Shown one piece after another: positions 39,403 to 50,890 of a stretch of DNA of 64,000 nucleotides. Position numbers and translations under genes: made by a program. Source of the DNA: Pardosa pseudoannulata (Eukaryota > Arthropoda > Arachnida > Araneae > Lycosidae). Position 1 is the stretch's first letter; each line of letters begins with the position of its first letter. The stretch is from NCBI GenBank assembly GCA_032207245.1, contig CM063502.1, forward strand, positions 74,024,009 through 74,088,008, read 5' to 3'. The notes beneath the pieces were generated by a model, which ran no database searches, had not been told where the DNA came from, and worked only from the letters and a program-made list of their open reading frames with translations.

Positions 39403-39859
39403 GTAAGTAAGGATTGCGATAAGCTAAATTTGCGATTACCATAAAAGGTTTTCTCAGATTATAAAGAACTTCTGTAACAGAAAAACAGATGTAAAATGGC
39501 GAAACACTCTTAGTTAATGCGAATCAAAGGTCAGCATATTTTAGTGAATTATTACAGGATTAAATTTTATGCCTTAACTCTAATAAGAATAAACGATGGA
39601 GAGATAAATTATACTACATTTTATAACTTTCACTCATATTATTATATCTAAAATTTGGAATTAAAGTATAGCTTGAAGTATTTTTGAGTATAAAAATATG
39701 CATTTTTTATTTTGTGATTTTTATTTGAATTTTCATTTGCACACAGCAATCTTATTTTTTACTCCAATATGAATAAATTTAAAATATTTGATAGGAAATT
39801 GTCTTCAGACATTATGTCTGATAATAAATGCTTTGAAATTCGGACAATTATATAATTAG

Positions 39860-40490
39860 AGAAAATATTTTTCATTTTATTCTATAACACAAATTAATCA
39901 AAATAAGAGCTCTTCTGATTCCACCATTAAAAAATGAAAATGAAGTATAAGAAAGATGCAAAAATTAAGCTGTTAAAAATAAAAAATTGCTTTCTAATTA
40001 CTAAAAATTGATAATTATTACAATTTTTATTGTAATTTTCTTAAGAACTCTAAACTGCCATAGGAAGAATTTAAGTTATTTAGTTTTGAAATATGGCAAA
40101 ATAAAATACAAGAAGAAAATAGCTTATATTATATCTCTTAATGCTTTGAAATTTTGATCAGTCAAAAATCAGGGGAAATTTTTTTTCATTTTACTCTGCA
40201 AAACAAATTTTTCAACATTTGACCCCATTCTCATATTTTAATGGCAGAATAAGAAAGACTCTGCCATTAAAGAATGGGAATGAAATAAAAGAAAGATGTA
40301 AAATTACAAATCTACTAAAACACATTGATTTCTAATTACTAAAAAATCGATAATTATTAAAACTTTTACTGTATATTTTTCACTAAAAATATCAAGATAT
40401 TAAAAAAATATTGAAACAAAATTATAAGGCAAAGAATTTTAATCTGTCATATGAAGAATTTAAATGGTTTAGTTTTGAAATATGATATGG
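39860..40490. repeat. Diverged local duplication with an imperfect palindrome
   Basis: Blocks such as TTTCTAATTACTAAAAATTG and GAAGAATTTAAGTTATTTAG (39990-40085) recur as TTTCTAATTACTAAAAAATC and GAAGAATTTAAATGGTTTAG (40330-40475). At 40224-40283 the second copy carries an inverted repeat, with CCCATTCTCATATTTTAATG against CATTAAAGAATGGGAATG around a short loop. Confidence 0.6.
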
Positions 40491-42760
40491 AAATAGCATT
40501 CAATAAATTCCTGACCTCTGCTTCAGATATTTAGGTATCTGGTACCATTTAACTGCTGCAAAAGTTGACCTCATTTTCAATTTACTATAACTATTTAAGG
40601 AAATTGAAATGCATACTGAATATCAAGCTTTTCTGGGATAAGTTTTCTTAAATTATCTTTTCTTGAACAAGTGGTACCAAAATAGTTTTTAATTTAAAAT
40701 AAAACTTTTAAAATATCAAAATTTCAATGATGGTTTTTTTAGAATTATCTAATTGGGAAAAACTTTTCACACTTCCATCATATTCTTATGAATCTATACA
40801 ACCTTTCTAGTTGGAATAAAATAAATTTAACATGTCTTTAATGGGGCTGAACCTCTTAAAAGTTTTTAGATGAAAAATTGCGGTGTCTGTTTTAAAAATT
40901 AAAAAAATGTGTAATGTTTTGGATTTTGTAAACAGTTCAAACCTTGTTACTACGATTATTCTATGTAGAGCTATAGTAATTTTATTAGAGGTCTATTCTC
41001 AAACATGACATCGGAAATGGGGTTTAAATGACGCCCACTTCCGGTTCTTTTAGTCTTTTTAGCTTAAAAATCTAGTAAACTAAGTTTATTTGGTATAAGC
41101 TATATTTGAAAGTACATATTGCATTTCATTGAACCAATCTATTTAGTTTTCTCAATACTGATTGGTAACAGGAGCAAAGCATATAATTGCGTTTTTCTGA
41201 TTATTGGTTTCCTTTGACGTCTTTTCTTTTTAACTTGATACCTCAAAAACATTTGCTTAAAATGCTACGAGTTTTAATTACAAGTTTATAAGAGTATGAT
41301 GTACAATACAGTTTAGAAGTTAGAAGACTGCAGCATGATATAACTATTAAGAGATTAAAGGTTAGAAATATGAAAATTTAGAAAATTAATTTTTTTGGTC
41401 CTTATAACTTCAATTTTCAAACTTTCGAAATATAATAACATATTAATCATAAAAAACTGAGAGTTTAGGTAATATTTTCTTTTATGGATTATACAATTAT
41501 ACATAGAATGGGGTTTATAAGTCTGAAAATTATTTTAAATACTTTTAATTATTGTGTTTTTAACTGCCATACACCTTTCATATTTATCGAATATTTACAT
41601 GATAGCGTATAAAAAACAATAGTTAGAATAAATATGTTCTCAAACCTAAATTTAGCCCATTCTGTACTTCAAAGAACTATTAGACATTTTGTATAAAAAA
41701 ATGAGAGCTTTGAATTATATTTATTTTTTATCTGAATATTTTCATTGCAGTTTATGATATTAATCAAGTTATATTATAATGTATTACAAGTGTCTAATAA
41801 GTAAAGAAGATATTATTATATGTAAAAAGACTGTGTATACAGCTTTTTTAATGAAGCTATTGAATAAAAAAATGACATTTTACCTTAAAATTTAAATAAA
41901 CCTCACATAAATCTAGCGGTAGCAACATATTAAATTGTAAAGTAGATTGATTAAAAACCAAAAAAATTAATTCTAGAAGCTTACTGTCAAATTAAATTTA
42001 AATACTTAATAATATGGCTTTAATGTTTTTTACATATTTCCTTCTCTAAACGTTAATATATCTACACATTTCTTTCATATGGATGGAGCTCGTTTTTATC
42101 CTTACGTAACTGGTGTAAAAGTAGTAGGGTTTGTTGTAAACGTTCCATTTCAAATACGGTATTTACATCTTCTAACTGTAACTTAATGACATACAGTTGT
42201 CTTACAATCCTTCATGCAGAAAAAGTAATTGGCAACACATCTGCTAAGGACGTTGTTTACTTAATAACTAAGCTGAAGTACGGTCTAAAGGAAGCTATTG
42301 TGATATTATGTAAGAATAAAATCACAATAAACATCTTCAGTTTTTTACTTTCCTTTTTTTCTGATATTAGAGTTTTCTTCTTAGCTTTCAAACCTAAAAC
42401 TGATATCAACTTCGTTTATAAGGTTCGATCCATTAAATACGTTACATTAATAAGCAATTTACCGGAATGGCTTTCGGAATGAAATAGTACTTAAAATATC
42501 CTTCTTTAAGCTGCTAAAATATTAGCAGACACGTTGGCAAAAATGTGTGTAATAGAAAATTAAATTTACCAATTATATGCAGTGTGACAATATCTGTGTG
42601 CATATATGTAAACAGAATTACTCATAAACTCTCCAAATTTGATTTTATACACACTAATTTTCGTAAAATAACTACCTGTACTTTTTATATTATGGTTGAT
42701 TTCACTAATCGCCGATTAAGTATCATATATTTTCACAGTAGTAATTGTAAATTAGCTTTA
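40491..42760. other. Noncoding stretch with a 98-codon ORF of unknown status
   Basis: The plus-strand frame 42186-42482 is the longest non-repetitive ATG frame in the window. It has a middle hydrophobic stretch (INIFSFLLSFF) and no motif I recognise. Its base composition equals the surroundings and no splice or promoter signal supports it. A chance frame is the likelier explanation. Confidence 0.35.
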
Positions 42761-42894
42761 GGGTCATCTCACCAAAGTCGTTTAACGGCTAACCGCGATT
42801 AACCCATGGCGCCAACTAATGGTGGGGCGTAATTCTCCGTTTAAATAGAGATTAATCGTGGTTAGTAGTTAAACGATCTCGGTGAGACCGGCCC
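42761..42894. mobile_element. MITE-like element, 134 bp, TA target site
   Basis: The left end GGGTCATCTCACCAAAGTCG continues through TTTAACGGCTAACCGCGATT. It is mirrored by the right end, whose reverse complement starts GGGCCGGTCTCACCGAGATC and continues TTTAACTACTAACCACGATT. The arms are about 45 bp and imperfect, around a core with CATGGCGCCAACTAATGG. Both ends are flanked by TA (42759-42760 and 42895-42896), as expected for a TA-target DNA transposon. It is GC-rich against its surroundings and has no coding capacity. It may be a MITE mobilised by a Tc1/mariner-type transposase. Confidence 0.85.
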
Positions 42895-43639
42895 TAAGTG
42901 ACTACTGTTTAATTTTATGGTACTTAAATGTCGATTAACCTTATAAAACTATAGTGAATTCTAAATTTATTTATTTCTGACAAATTCTTTAAACAATACC
43001 GAACATAACAAATAGAATTCAGAAGCATGGGTTTTCAGAGTACATAAAATTACACAAAAAAACTTACTTTACAGGAATTAATCTTATTTATTATTCTTTG
43101 AAATGTATTTGTAAACAAAAACTGCAGAAGAGAGAAAAAAACTTGAATTTGCTTTCCAACTGTAACTGCTGAGGATCTGAGATTTTAAGGTAAAAGTTTT
43201 CGTTATTAAACAATATTCTAAAGAAAGCGAATGTTTTATTGTAATCGAAAAGCACAAGACGAATAAATTTCAACCACTCAGGAACGAAGTCTTAAAGATG
43301 GATCCTTCTGAATCATTGTTTATATCTGAATGGCTTTTCAAATCTGAAGCTAAATGTCCCTGGAGGGTAATGAAGTGACTCAAATAGTGATAAAAATATT
43401 ATCTTTAAAGTATGTTTCTAAATATGTAACATTTACGCAGCATTTTTTAACGAGCACTTAATGACAAAAATGACTGCTGATGACAATAAAGATTACTTGA
43501 GGCTGTTCGTTTCGGGACCTTTTTACATACTTTTGTATAATAATTCCTATTTGCTAATAATTCTAAATTTAAGATTTGCTGTTTGATAAAGTAAAACTTT
43601 AAATCCTGTTTATATCATTTAACAAAATAAAGTACACTG
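42895..43639. other. Noncoding AT-rich stretch
   Basis: No recognised gene, RNA or repeat. Confidence 0.5.
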
Positions 43640-44880
43640 ATTTACTGTTAAAAATTGTTTTAGCCTTTGAAATCAAGAGAGTGATTATTAGATCATTCCG
43701 TCAAATAGTTTCCAAGTAGAAAAAATGAAACTAAAGTTTCGATAAAAGCAGAGTAATCGTTTCACATTCATGTACGATTATTCAAAGGAAAAGTGTTGAA
43801 GCATATGCAAATGAAACTAAGAACTCTTAATTAAACAGATTTAGTTACAATGATTCATGATTTTATTAAAAAAGTTAATCCTTGATTGCTTTAAAGTATT
43901 AGCATAGTTCATCATCGTTAAAACTGGAGTAATTAATTTTGTATGAAGAGAGTACAAGTGTCGAATGCCCTTTTCTTAAAATTGAATTCTAAAGGAGTAA
44001 TTATCTGTAAATAGAACTTGCTTTTTTATGTTTAGGGGATAATTTGTATTTCTCGAAATCGTTTTGAGTTAGATAGATATAGAAACATAATTCCAGCCCG
44101 ACAAAGCTTGACTAAAAGAGAATAGAAAAACAAAAATATATTGTTTTAAGCAAGGAAAAGTATGAATCAGAGGTCAGAAATGCAATGCATGTTAAGTCAC
44201 TATCATATTTCTAAACTAGATCGTTTATCGTAGATTTACTCTTTAATTTTGTTTAATTTAATATCATATGTTTCGTACATGTAAGAGAAAATGTATAATA
44301 AAATCGTAATAAATATCAGTGTTTTAGTAATTTTAAAACAACTTTTGATATTAGTAAATTAGTAATTTTTTCATCACGTTTTAATTATGTTGCATTCTTT
44401 AAAGAGAGAACCAAAACAGCTAGTATTTTTACATTGGTAATGACCTCATCTAAACTTTTTCATCCAGTTTGTTTCATTTAGTACTTTATTTCACCTATAA
44501 AATTCGTTTTCTCCTTTGAAACTACTTGAATGATTATTAGATAACTCCTTCAAATACTTTTCAAATAGACTTAAAGAAACTGAAATTTCAAAGAAAGGAG
44601 ATTAATCAGTTCACATTTATGTAAGATTGTACAAAGGGAAAGTGTTAAAACATATGCAAATGAAGTTAAGGACTCTTAGTTGAAGAGTTTTACTTACGAT
44701 AATTCATATCTTATTAAAAAGCTAATCCTTGATTACTTTAAAGTATTAGTATAGTTCATCATCGTTAAAACTGGAGTAATTAATTTAAACTGAATAGAAT
44801 GCAAGCATGAGATCTGACTCATTCCCAACAAAGTTTAGATAAAAGGGGAATAAAAGACCAAAAAATTTCTTTTTAAGGCA
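43640..44880. repeat. Diverged tandem duplication, offset about 848 bp
   Basis: 43691-43943 and 44541-44791 are collinear. The best-preserved stretch begins CATATGCAAATGAA and ends TTCATCATCGTTAAAACTGG then AGTAATTAATTT in both. Weaker matches continue to 44093-44150 against 44820-44880 (CCCGACAAAGCTTGACTAAA against CCCAACAAAGTTTAGATAAA). The uneven conservation inside the unit is noted in findings. Confidence 0.85.
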
Positions 44881-45858
44881 TTTGTTCATTTTTGACTGCA
44901 AGAAAACCTTATTTTTAAATTTCTATACCTTAATAAATTGAATATTAATAAAAATTAAATTTTTACTGACTGTTAAGCTACTCTTCTTTTGGGATTAAAG
45001 GATGTTAAAATGTTTCTAGGTGTTAAATTTAGAATCTATTTTAGACAAATTTAAAAAAAGGAAATTTCAATGATTTTATATTTTAGAGTTATCTAATTAT
45101 ACACAATAGGTCATATTTATCTCTATAATTATTCAAAGAGTTTTTAGTCAAAATCAAAGATATATAATACACCTTTAAAGTGACAAACTCCATGAATTAT
45201 CCTGATATTTGCTTCAGCACAAATTTTTGTTTTAGTTAAATTAACAGTTCAATATTTTAAGCTTTTGTAAATATATTTAATTGTTTTTGTTAAAAGAACT
45301 TGTATAATATTCATTTTATACGCCATTATTTTAAAGGGGTAACAACATTCAAGGCCGTTTATTCGATAGCTTTAACTTTTATTAGATATAGTTTGTTTAA
45401 AATAATGTTATGAGGCACAAAAAACAAACAAACAAATATTAAGCATGTGTATCTTTCATTTGTTTAATCCTCTGACTATCACAGCTGTTTATGTTCGGAT
45501 TCACCCAATGTCACACTTGTTGATAAAGCATAGCTGTGCGATTTGTAAATTGTGATTATGAATTGCAATAAAAAATTTACTTTTTCCTTTTTACTAAGAC
45601 TTTCTCCTCTCATACTCAATATTTTCACATGATGCAATTTAGTATGTTTGGTGGATTTACAATGATAATTCTTACATATTTTCCGTCTCAGACCTGAACT
45701 GTCAGACTGTTATAAAATATAAGGATAAATATATATAAACTTGCAAATTTTTCAACTTGATAATAAAATTCAAAGGTTAAAAATGATTAAAAAATTCATA
45801 AAATCGAAACATTTTTCTTTTGAAAATACACTTAGTGTTATCATTCACAGCATTTTTC

Positions 45859-46443
45859 TGTATGTTATGGTAAGAGTTATATTCATTCTAGAAGACTGTA
45901 TATCCAAAAACTATATTTTCTTGATTGTCTCGAAATAGTCTGCCTACCCTCACGGATGTATGTTATGGTAAGAGTTATATTCATTCTAGAAGACTGTATA
46001 TCCAAAAACTATATTTTCTTGATTGTCTCGAAATAATCTGCCTACCCTCACGGATGTATGTTATGGTAAGAGTTATATTCATTCTAGAAGACTGTATATC
46101 CAAAAACTATATTTTCTTGATTGTCTCGAAATAGTCTGCCTACCCTCACGGATGTATGTTATGGTAAGAGTTATATTCATTCTAGAAGACTGTATATCCA
46201 AAAACTATATTTTCTTGATTGTCTCGAAATAGTCTGCCTACCCTCACGGATGTATGTTATGGTAAGAGTTATATTCATTCTAGAATACTATATATCCCAA
46301 AACTTTATTTTCTTGATTGTCTCGAAATAGTCTGCCTACCCTCACGGATGTATGTTATGGTAAGAGTTATATTCATTCTAGAATACTGTATATCCAAAAA
46401 CTATATTTCCTTGATTGCTTCGAAATAGCCTGCCTACCCTCAG
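45859..46443 (+). repeat. 98-bp satellite array, six copies
   Basis: The unit starts TGTATGTTATGGTAAGAG and ends CTACCCTCACGGA. Starts fall at 45859, 45957, 46055, 46153, 46251 and 46349, an exact 98-bp period. The first four copies are nearly identical, and the last two show several substitutions. Overlapping 69-codon frames repeat across the array because 98 is not a multiple of 3. They are shadows, not genes. Confidence 0.97.
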
Positions 46444-47530
46444 TTGTTATGGTAAGAGCTAACATTTAGAATACATCAAAAACTATTTTTCTTGATCTCA
46501 TGTTCTTACCCACGTGCAAACAAGATATTCAAGAATACTGTATACAAAACTTTATTTTCACCAAATAGTTTACCCACACAGATGTTAGAAGAGAATTAAG
46601 CAGAATACTTAAAAAAACTATATTTTCGCATTGTCTCGAAAACCCGATCACGATTATGTTATTAAACTATATCATTTGAATCAATCCAAAAATAATTTTT
46701 TGAGCTCAAATATCCTGCTAAATGTATGTTATAAAGCTAAAAATCTGATACTTATATTCCAAAAACTATAATTTCTAGTCTAATAGTCTGTTAAGTATAA
46801 AAAATTATTCATTCTAAAATTTTAAAAATTTAGTTTCTTAATCCTTAAATAGTTTATAATGTATTTTTTAAATTTATTATTTAATAATGTATATCCAAAA
46901 ACTTTATTTTCATTGTTAAATATTATAATGTATGTTATGAAGAATATTAATTAGAATACTGTAAATCAAAAACTATATTTTTAATTTTTAATAGTTATAA
47001 AATGTATGTTTTAAATTATCATTCTAGAAAATGTATATAAAAAATATATTTTCTTATGTCTAAATAGTCTGCCGATATCAAGTAGTTTATATATTTATAT
47101 TCATTTAAAATGTATATAAAAACATATTTCTTAGTCTAATAGTTATAATGTATTTATTAAAGTTTTATATTCATTCTAAAATACTGTAAAAAAAACTTTT
47201 AGTTTTAATATTATATATTATGTATAAATTATTATTAGAATAAAAATATATTTTTATTTTAATATTTTGCCTATATTATGAAAGAGAATTATTAAATACT
47301 TATAAAAAAATATATATTTATTGTTAAATATTAAAAATTATGTTTGGTAAATTTATTATTTGAATATTATATAAAAATTTATTTTATATGTCTAAATATT
47401 GCCTATAAATATGGTAAATATATATTTCGAATTTTAATAAAAACAGTATTTTTTGATTGTCTAAAATGATATATGTTATGGAAAGATATATTTATTTATG
47501 TATAAAAATATATTTTTCAGTAAATAAAAT
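46444..47530 (+). repeat. Decayed continuation of the 98-bp array
   Basis: Recognisable pieces of the unit recur in order: AAAAACTATATTTTC, TGTCTCGAAA, TATGTTATGG, TTCATTCTA and AATAGTCTGCC. Spacing becomes progressively shorter and more irregular. Losses are mainly small deletions, and G/C bases disappear preferentially. Confidence 0.8.
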
Positions 47531-49560
47531 AATTTTAATATTAACCCTAATTTTTTAATCCAATAAAGGATGCCTCTATCCATTAATAAACGCTCAATGG
47601 ACAAGATAAACTTTTCTATTAATACATGGTTGGTTTTTTTAACCGTCTACTTGCAAATAATGAGACCGGGACTACTAGCCGATTCCGGCTACGAACATCC
47701 ATGCCACAGTGGATTCGAACAAACTCCTCCTCAGAGTAATCATTAATATTATATATACATGTATGAAAAAAGATTTTGATTCTACAAAAAAAATTTTTTA
47801 AAATTAATAATATTAAATGCTAAAATGCTATTTAATAAAAAATATATACAAATTAGTCACATTTAAAAAAAATATTGGTTAATAAATATGGTAGCAAAAA
47901 TGAAATCTCGAAATAACATTTGCATTCCTGTTCAATAAAGAATTCAGCATTTAACTTGATCTAAAACTTAAAGCTTATGTTTATTGCTTATAAAAAAATG
48001 TATAAACGCTTGATTCTTTACTATACTCTGAGTTTAAAATGTTTAGATTTATGTAATTGTACATAATGAACATACCAAAAAAAAAAAAAGAATCAAAACT
48101 AAAGCTAGTACGGAAAAGTAATATTTTTTAAATACTCCCTTAAAGTAACATTAAAATGATAAATATCAAAACATCTTTGATCTTGGTAAATGCGTAACAT
48201 GTAATTATATTTTATGCTATTTTCAACTAAATTTTTGTAATATTTTAAAACATAACATTTACAAATTTATGTTAAAAAACAAACCAAACAACTTATTTTA
48301 TTTTCAAAGATATAGCTTAAATGCTAGATATTATTTGTTTGATTAGTTATATTGTTTAAATAGATAAAAGTTAAACAAAATATAAGATGATTAAATTTAA
48401 AATATCACATATTTTTATATTTAAAAAATAAAAAAAATTTTACTTATCTAAGTCATATAAAACTTAAATAAAACTTTTATTAAATAGAAAATAAAATATT
48501 TTAAAATACAAATTGAATTGTTATTTTTTATTATTTATAAGTCAAAATTATAACTTAACTTTTATAAAAAAATAATCTTAAATTAAAATAAATTTTCAAT
48601 TTTTTAGAAGAATTTTTTTTTTTTATGAAGAACTATTTATATCATTTTATAAATCAAATATTTAAAAATAGATTTTTTTATTTTACTAATAATATATAAC
48701 TTTGAATGCCTTTATTCTACAAAACAAAATATAAATTTAGAAAAAATTATTTTTTATTATATATATTTTTTAATATTATTTTTTAAAATAATAACTTATA
48801 CTTTTTAAGTTAATTAAAATATTTTAAATATAATATAAAATTTAATATTATATAATAAAATAAAATAAATTTTTTATGTTTTTAAATAAAAATATTTAAT
48901 ATCATTAAAAATAAATACTTTAAATAAATTTTTAACTAAAAATAATTTTTAGTTATTAAAATAAAAAAATTTTATTATTTAACTTAAAAAAATAAATCTC
49001 GAAATAAAATTCATTGTTTAAAAATTAGATTAATGATCTAAAATTAAATTATTTTATTTTAAAAAAATTTCTGTTTTACTATTAGTTTAAATGTTTAGAT
49101 TTATTAATTTCATATACTAAAAAAAAAAAATGAATCAAAAACTATACAATACTATTTTTTATATTTTAGTAACTAATGATAAATAACAAAACATTTTATC
49201 TTTAAATTAATGTAAATATTTTATACTAATCAACATTTTTTAGTTAAAAACAAAATTATTTTTAAAACCTAAATACAAAATTTTATTAAAAAACTTTCTC
49301 AGCTTATTTTATTTTAATAATTGTAATAACATAGCATGATGTATTTTTATTTTTAAACAATATTAAGATAAAATTATATATTTCTTTTTTAATATAACTG
49401 AATAAAATTTTAAATAGAAAGATAAATTTTTATATAATATTTTAATTATTTTAATCAATAATTTAAACTTTTTTTTTAAAAATATATTTTTCATATTGTA
49501 CATTTTTTTGATTATGGGGTACAAACTCTTCTACATATAACAGAAATATTTTAAAATACC
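47531..49560. other. Extremely AT-rich region with a decayed internal duplication
   Basis: From about 48400 to 49500 nearly every base is A or T. The segment 47905-48330 (AATCTCGAAATAACATTTG, AAATGTTTAGATTTATGTAA, TGATAAATATCAAAACATC) recurs in degraded form at 48995-49310 (AATCTCGAAATAAAATTC, AAATGTTTAGATTTATTAAT, TGATAAATAACAAAACATT). The second copy is shorter and poorer in G/C. No gene is visible. Confidence 0.75.
47628..47735 (-). mobile_element. tRNA-derived SINE (family 1), riddled with small deletions
   Basis: Plus-strand TGAGACCGGGACTACT, GCCGATTCCGGCTACG, AACATCCATGCCACAG and GGATTCGAAC are the reverse complement of the family. Relative to the 50705-50878 copy, bases are missing at several separate places. 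The tRNA-like 5' part beyond the B box is lost. Confidence 0.75.
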
Positions 49561-50704
49561 AGAAATTCACCAATTCCCTTTTTTTATAGTTATAAAATTA
49601 TAACTTTGCACCTTTATTCTAAAACTAAACACACTCTTTTTAGTTGAAATTAAAATAAATTGCCTTGAAGCTGATGAACTGTAAAATAAATATTATATGG
49701 TATTTGTAGAATATTTTCTCTATCGTTTAAAAATATCAAAAATTTAATACATTTCGTAGCAATGAAAATTTGTACAATTAGAATAGCACAGTAGTTTCCA
49801 ATTTTAAAATAAACATTATATTACTTTAACTTAAACTGAAAAATTTGTCTGTACTCATAAGAACAGATGTGCAGTGTTCTTTGCAATCAGATAATAAAAT
49901 AACAATAATTGAAATTTTATTTAAAAATTTTCTTATATAATTTTATTTTGTAATTAATACTAGTTAACATGAACTGTCAAATTAAATATATTTTTTTAAG
50001 TTTTAGAATTGAACAAATTATACTAGTTAAAATGAAGAATTAAAATTATTTTTCAAAATCTCTTATATAATACATAGTTAAAAAAAGCAGTTTTTACATT
50101 AAATGTGAAATGGCATACAAAATAGTTTTTATATATAAACCTACAGCTATTTTATTTATCATTTCCTTCAAACAGTTGTATATTTATTTGAATTTAAGTT
50201 TATAGAAAGAGTTGTCTTTTTACACGGCAAAATAGCTACAGAGCCTGCTGGAGAGAAAAGCTCGACTGTTATGAGGAGATACTGTTTTATTGAAGTCTAA
50301 GGGCTTTCATGTGATAACTTTGAACCGTCAAACAAAATTTTTACTGCAACATTTATGCTTCTTCCATCTGCTGCTTTTTCCATCTGTTTCACACGTGGGA
50401 TAATGCTTTATCCTTTAACTCTCTGAAATTAGATTGCACGAATGAGGTCAATGGAGTCGGTAAAGCCTACCAGCTACGATTTTTTTTATCACTTATGTAT
50501 TGAAAAGAATATCTTATAATTTCTAACTTTTTATTAGTAATACATTTTATGAAACTACCCAAGCATCTATATATTTTTTATACGAAATTTTTAGAATTGA
50601 ATTGGGAAATAAACATCTAAATATCTCCTCATTACCAAACGGGAAAGTAAAATAAAACCCCATAGAATGAATAGTAAACTTTTAAGCATATGTGTTACAG
50701 TTAG
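49561..50704. other. Noncoding stretch
   Basis: Composition returns to the window's norm. The segment 50220-50470 is GC-richer with no assignable feature. Confidence 0.45.
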
Positions 50705-50878
50705 TTTGGTTTGGAGCACTACGGTCTACGGTTTTGCACACGAGGGCTAATGAGACCGGGACCTACTGCTTAAAGCCGATTCCGAACGGCTACGAACATC
50801 CATGTCATAGTTGGATTCGAACCCACAAGCTCTGGTACCGACGATCAGCGCCCTAACCAACCGGCCAGAGTTCGGCTG
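50705..50878 (-). mobile_element. tRNA-derived SINE (family 1), best copy, with 12-bp TSD
   Basis: Exact 12-bp target-site duplications TGTTACAGTTAG flank it at 50693-50704 and 50879-50890. On the minus strand it has an A-box region GGCCGGTTGGTTAGGGCGC and a B-box region GTGGGTTCGAATCC at tRNA-like spacing. A tRNA-unrelated module follows (ATGGATGTTCGTAGCCG, TCGGAATCGGCTTTAAGC, TCTCATTAGCCCTCG), ending TGCTCCAAACCAAA. The 174-bp length and TSD show retrotransposition by a LINE partner. The internal A and B boxes should act as a pol III promoter. The other family-1 copies in this window are more diverged or rearranged. Confidence 0.92.
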
Positions 50879-50890
50879 TGTTACAGTTAG

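Noticed and set aside
42186..42802. 98- and 85-codon plus-strand frames as small genes
   Set aside because: No recognisable motif, base composition equal to the surroundings and no splice or promoter signals. The second frame overlaps the inverted-repeat element at 42761-42894.
45925..46428. Four overlapping, nearly identical 69-codon frames
   Set aside because: They are spaced exactly 98 bp apart and are shadows of the 98-bp satellite, each crossing two units in different phases.
45859..46443. CRISPR-like array
   Set aside because: The 98-bp units are contiguous with no unique spacers and lie in a eukaryotic context. This is a satellite, not a CRISPR.
50705..50878. Functional tRNA gene
   Set aside because: A and B boxes are tRNA-like, but the head continues into the SINE-specific module, lacks a proper acceptor stem and is bounded by a 12-bp target-site duplication.
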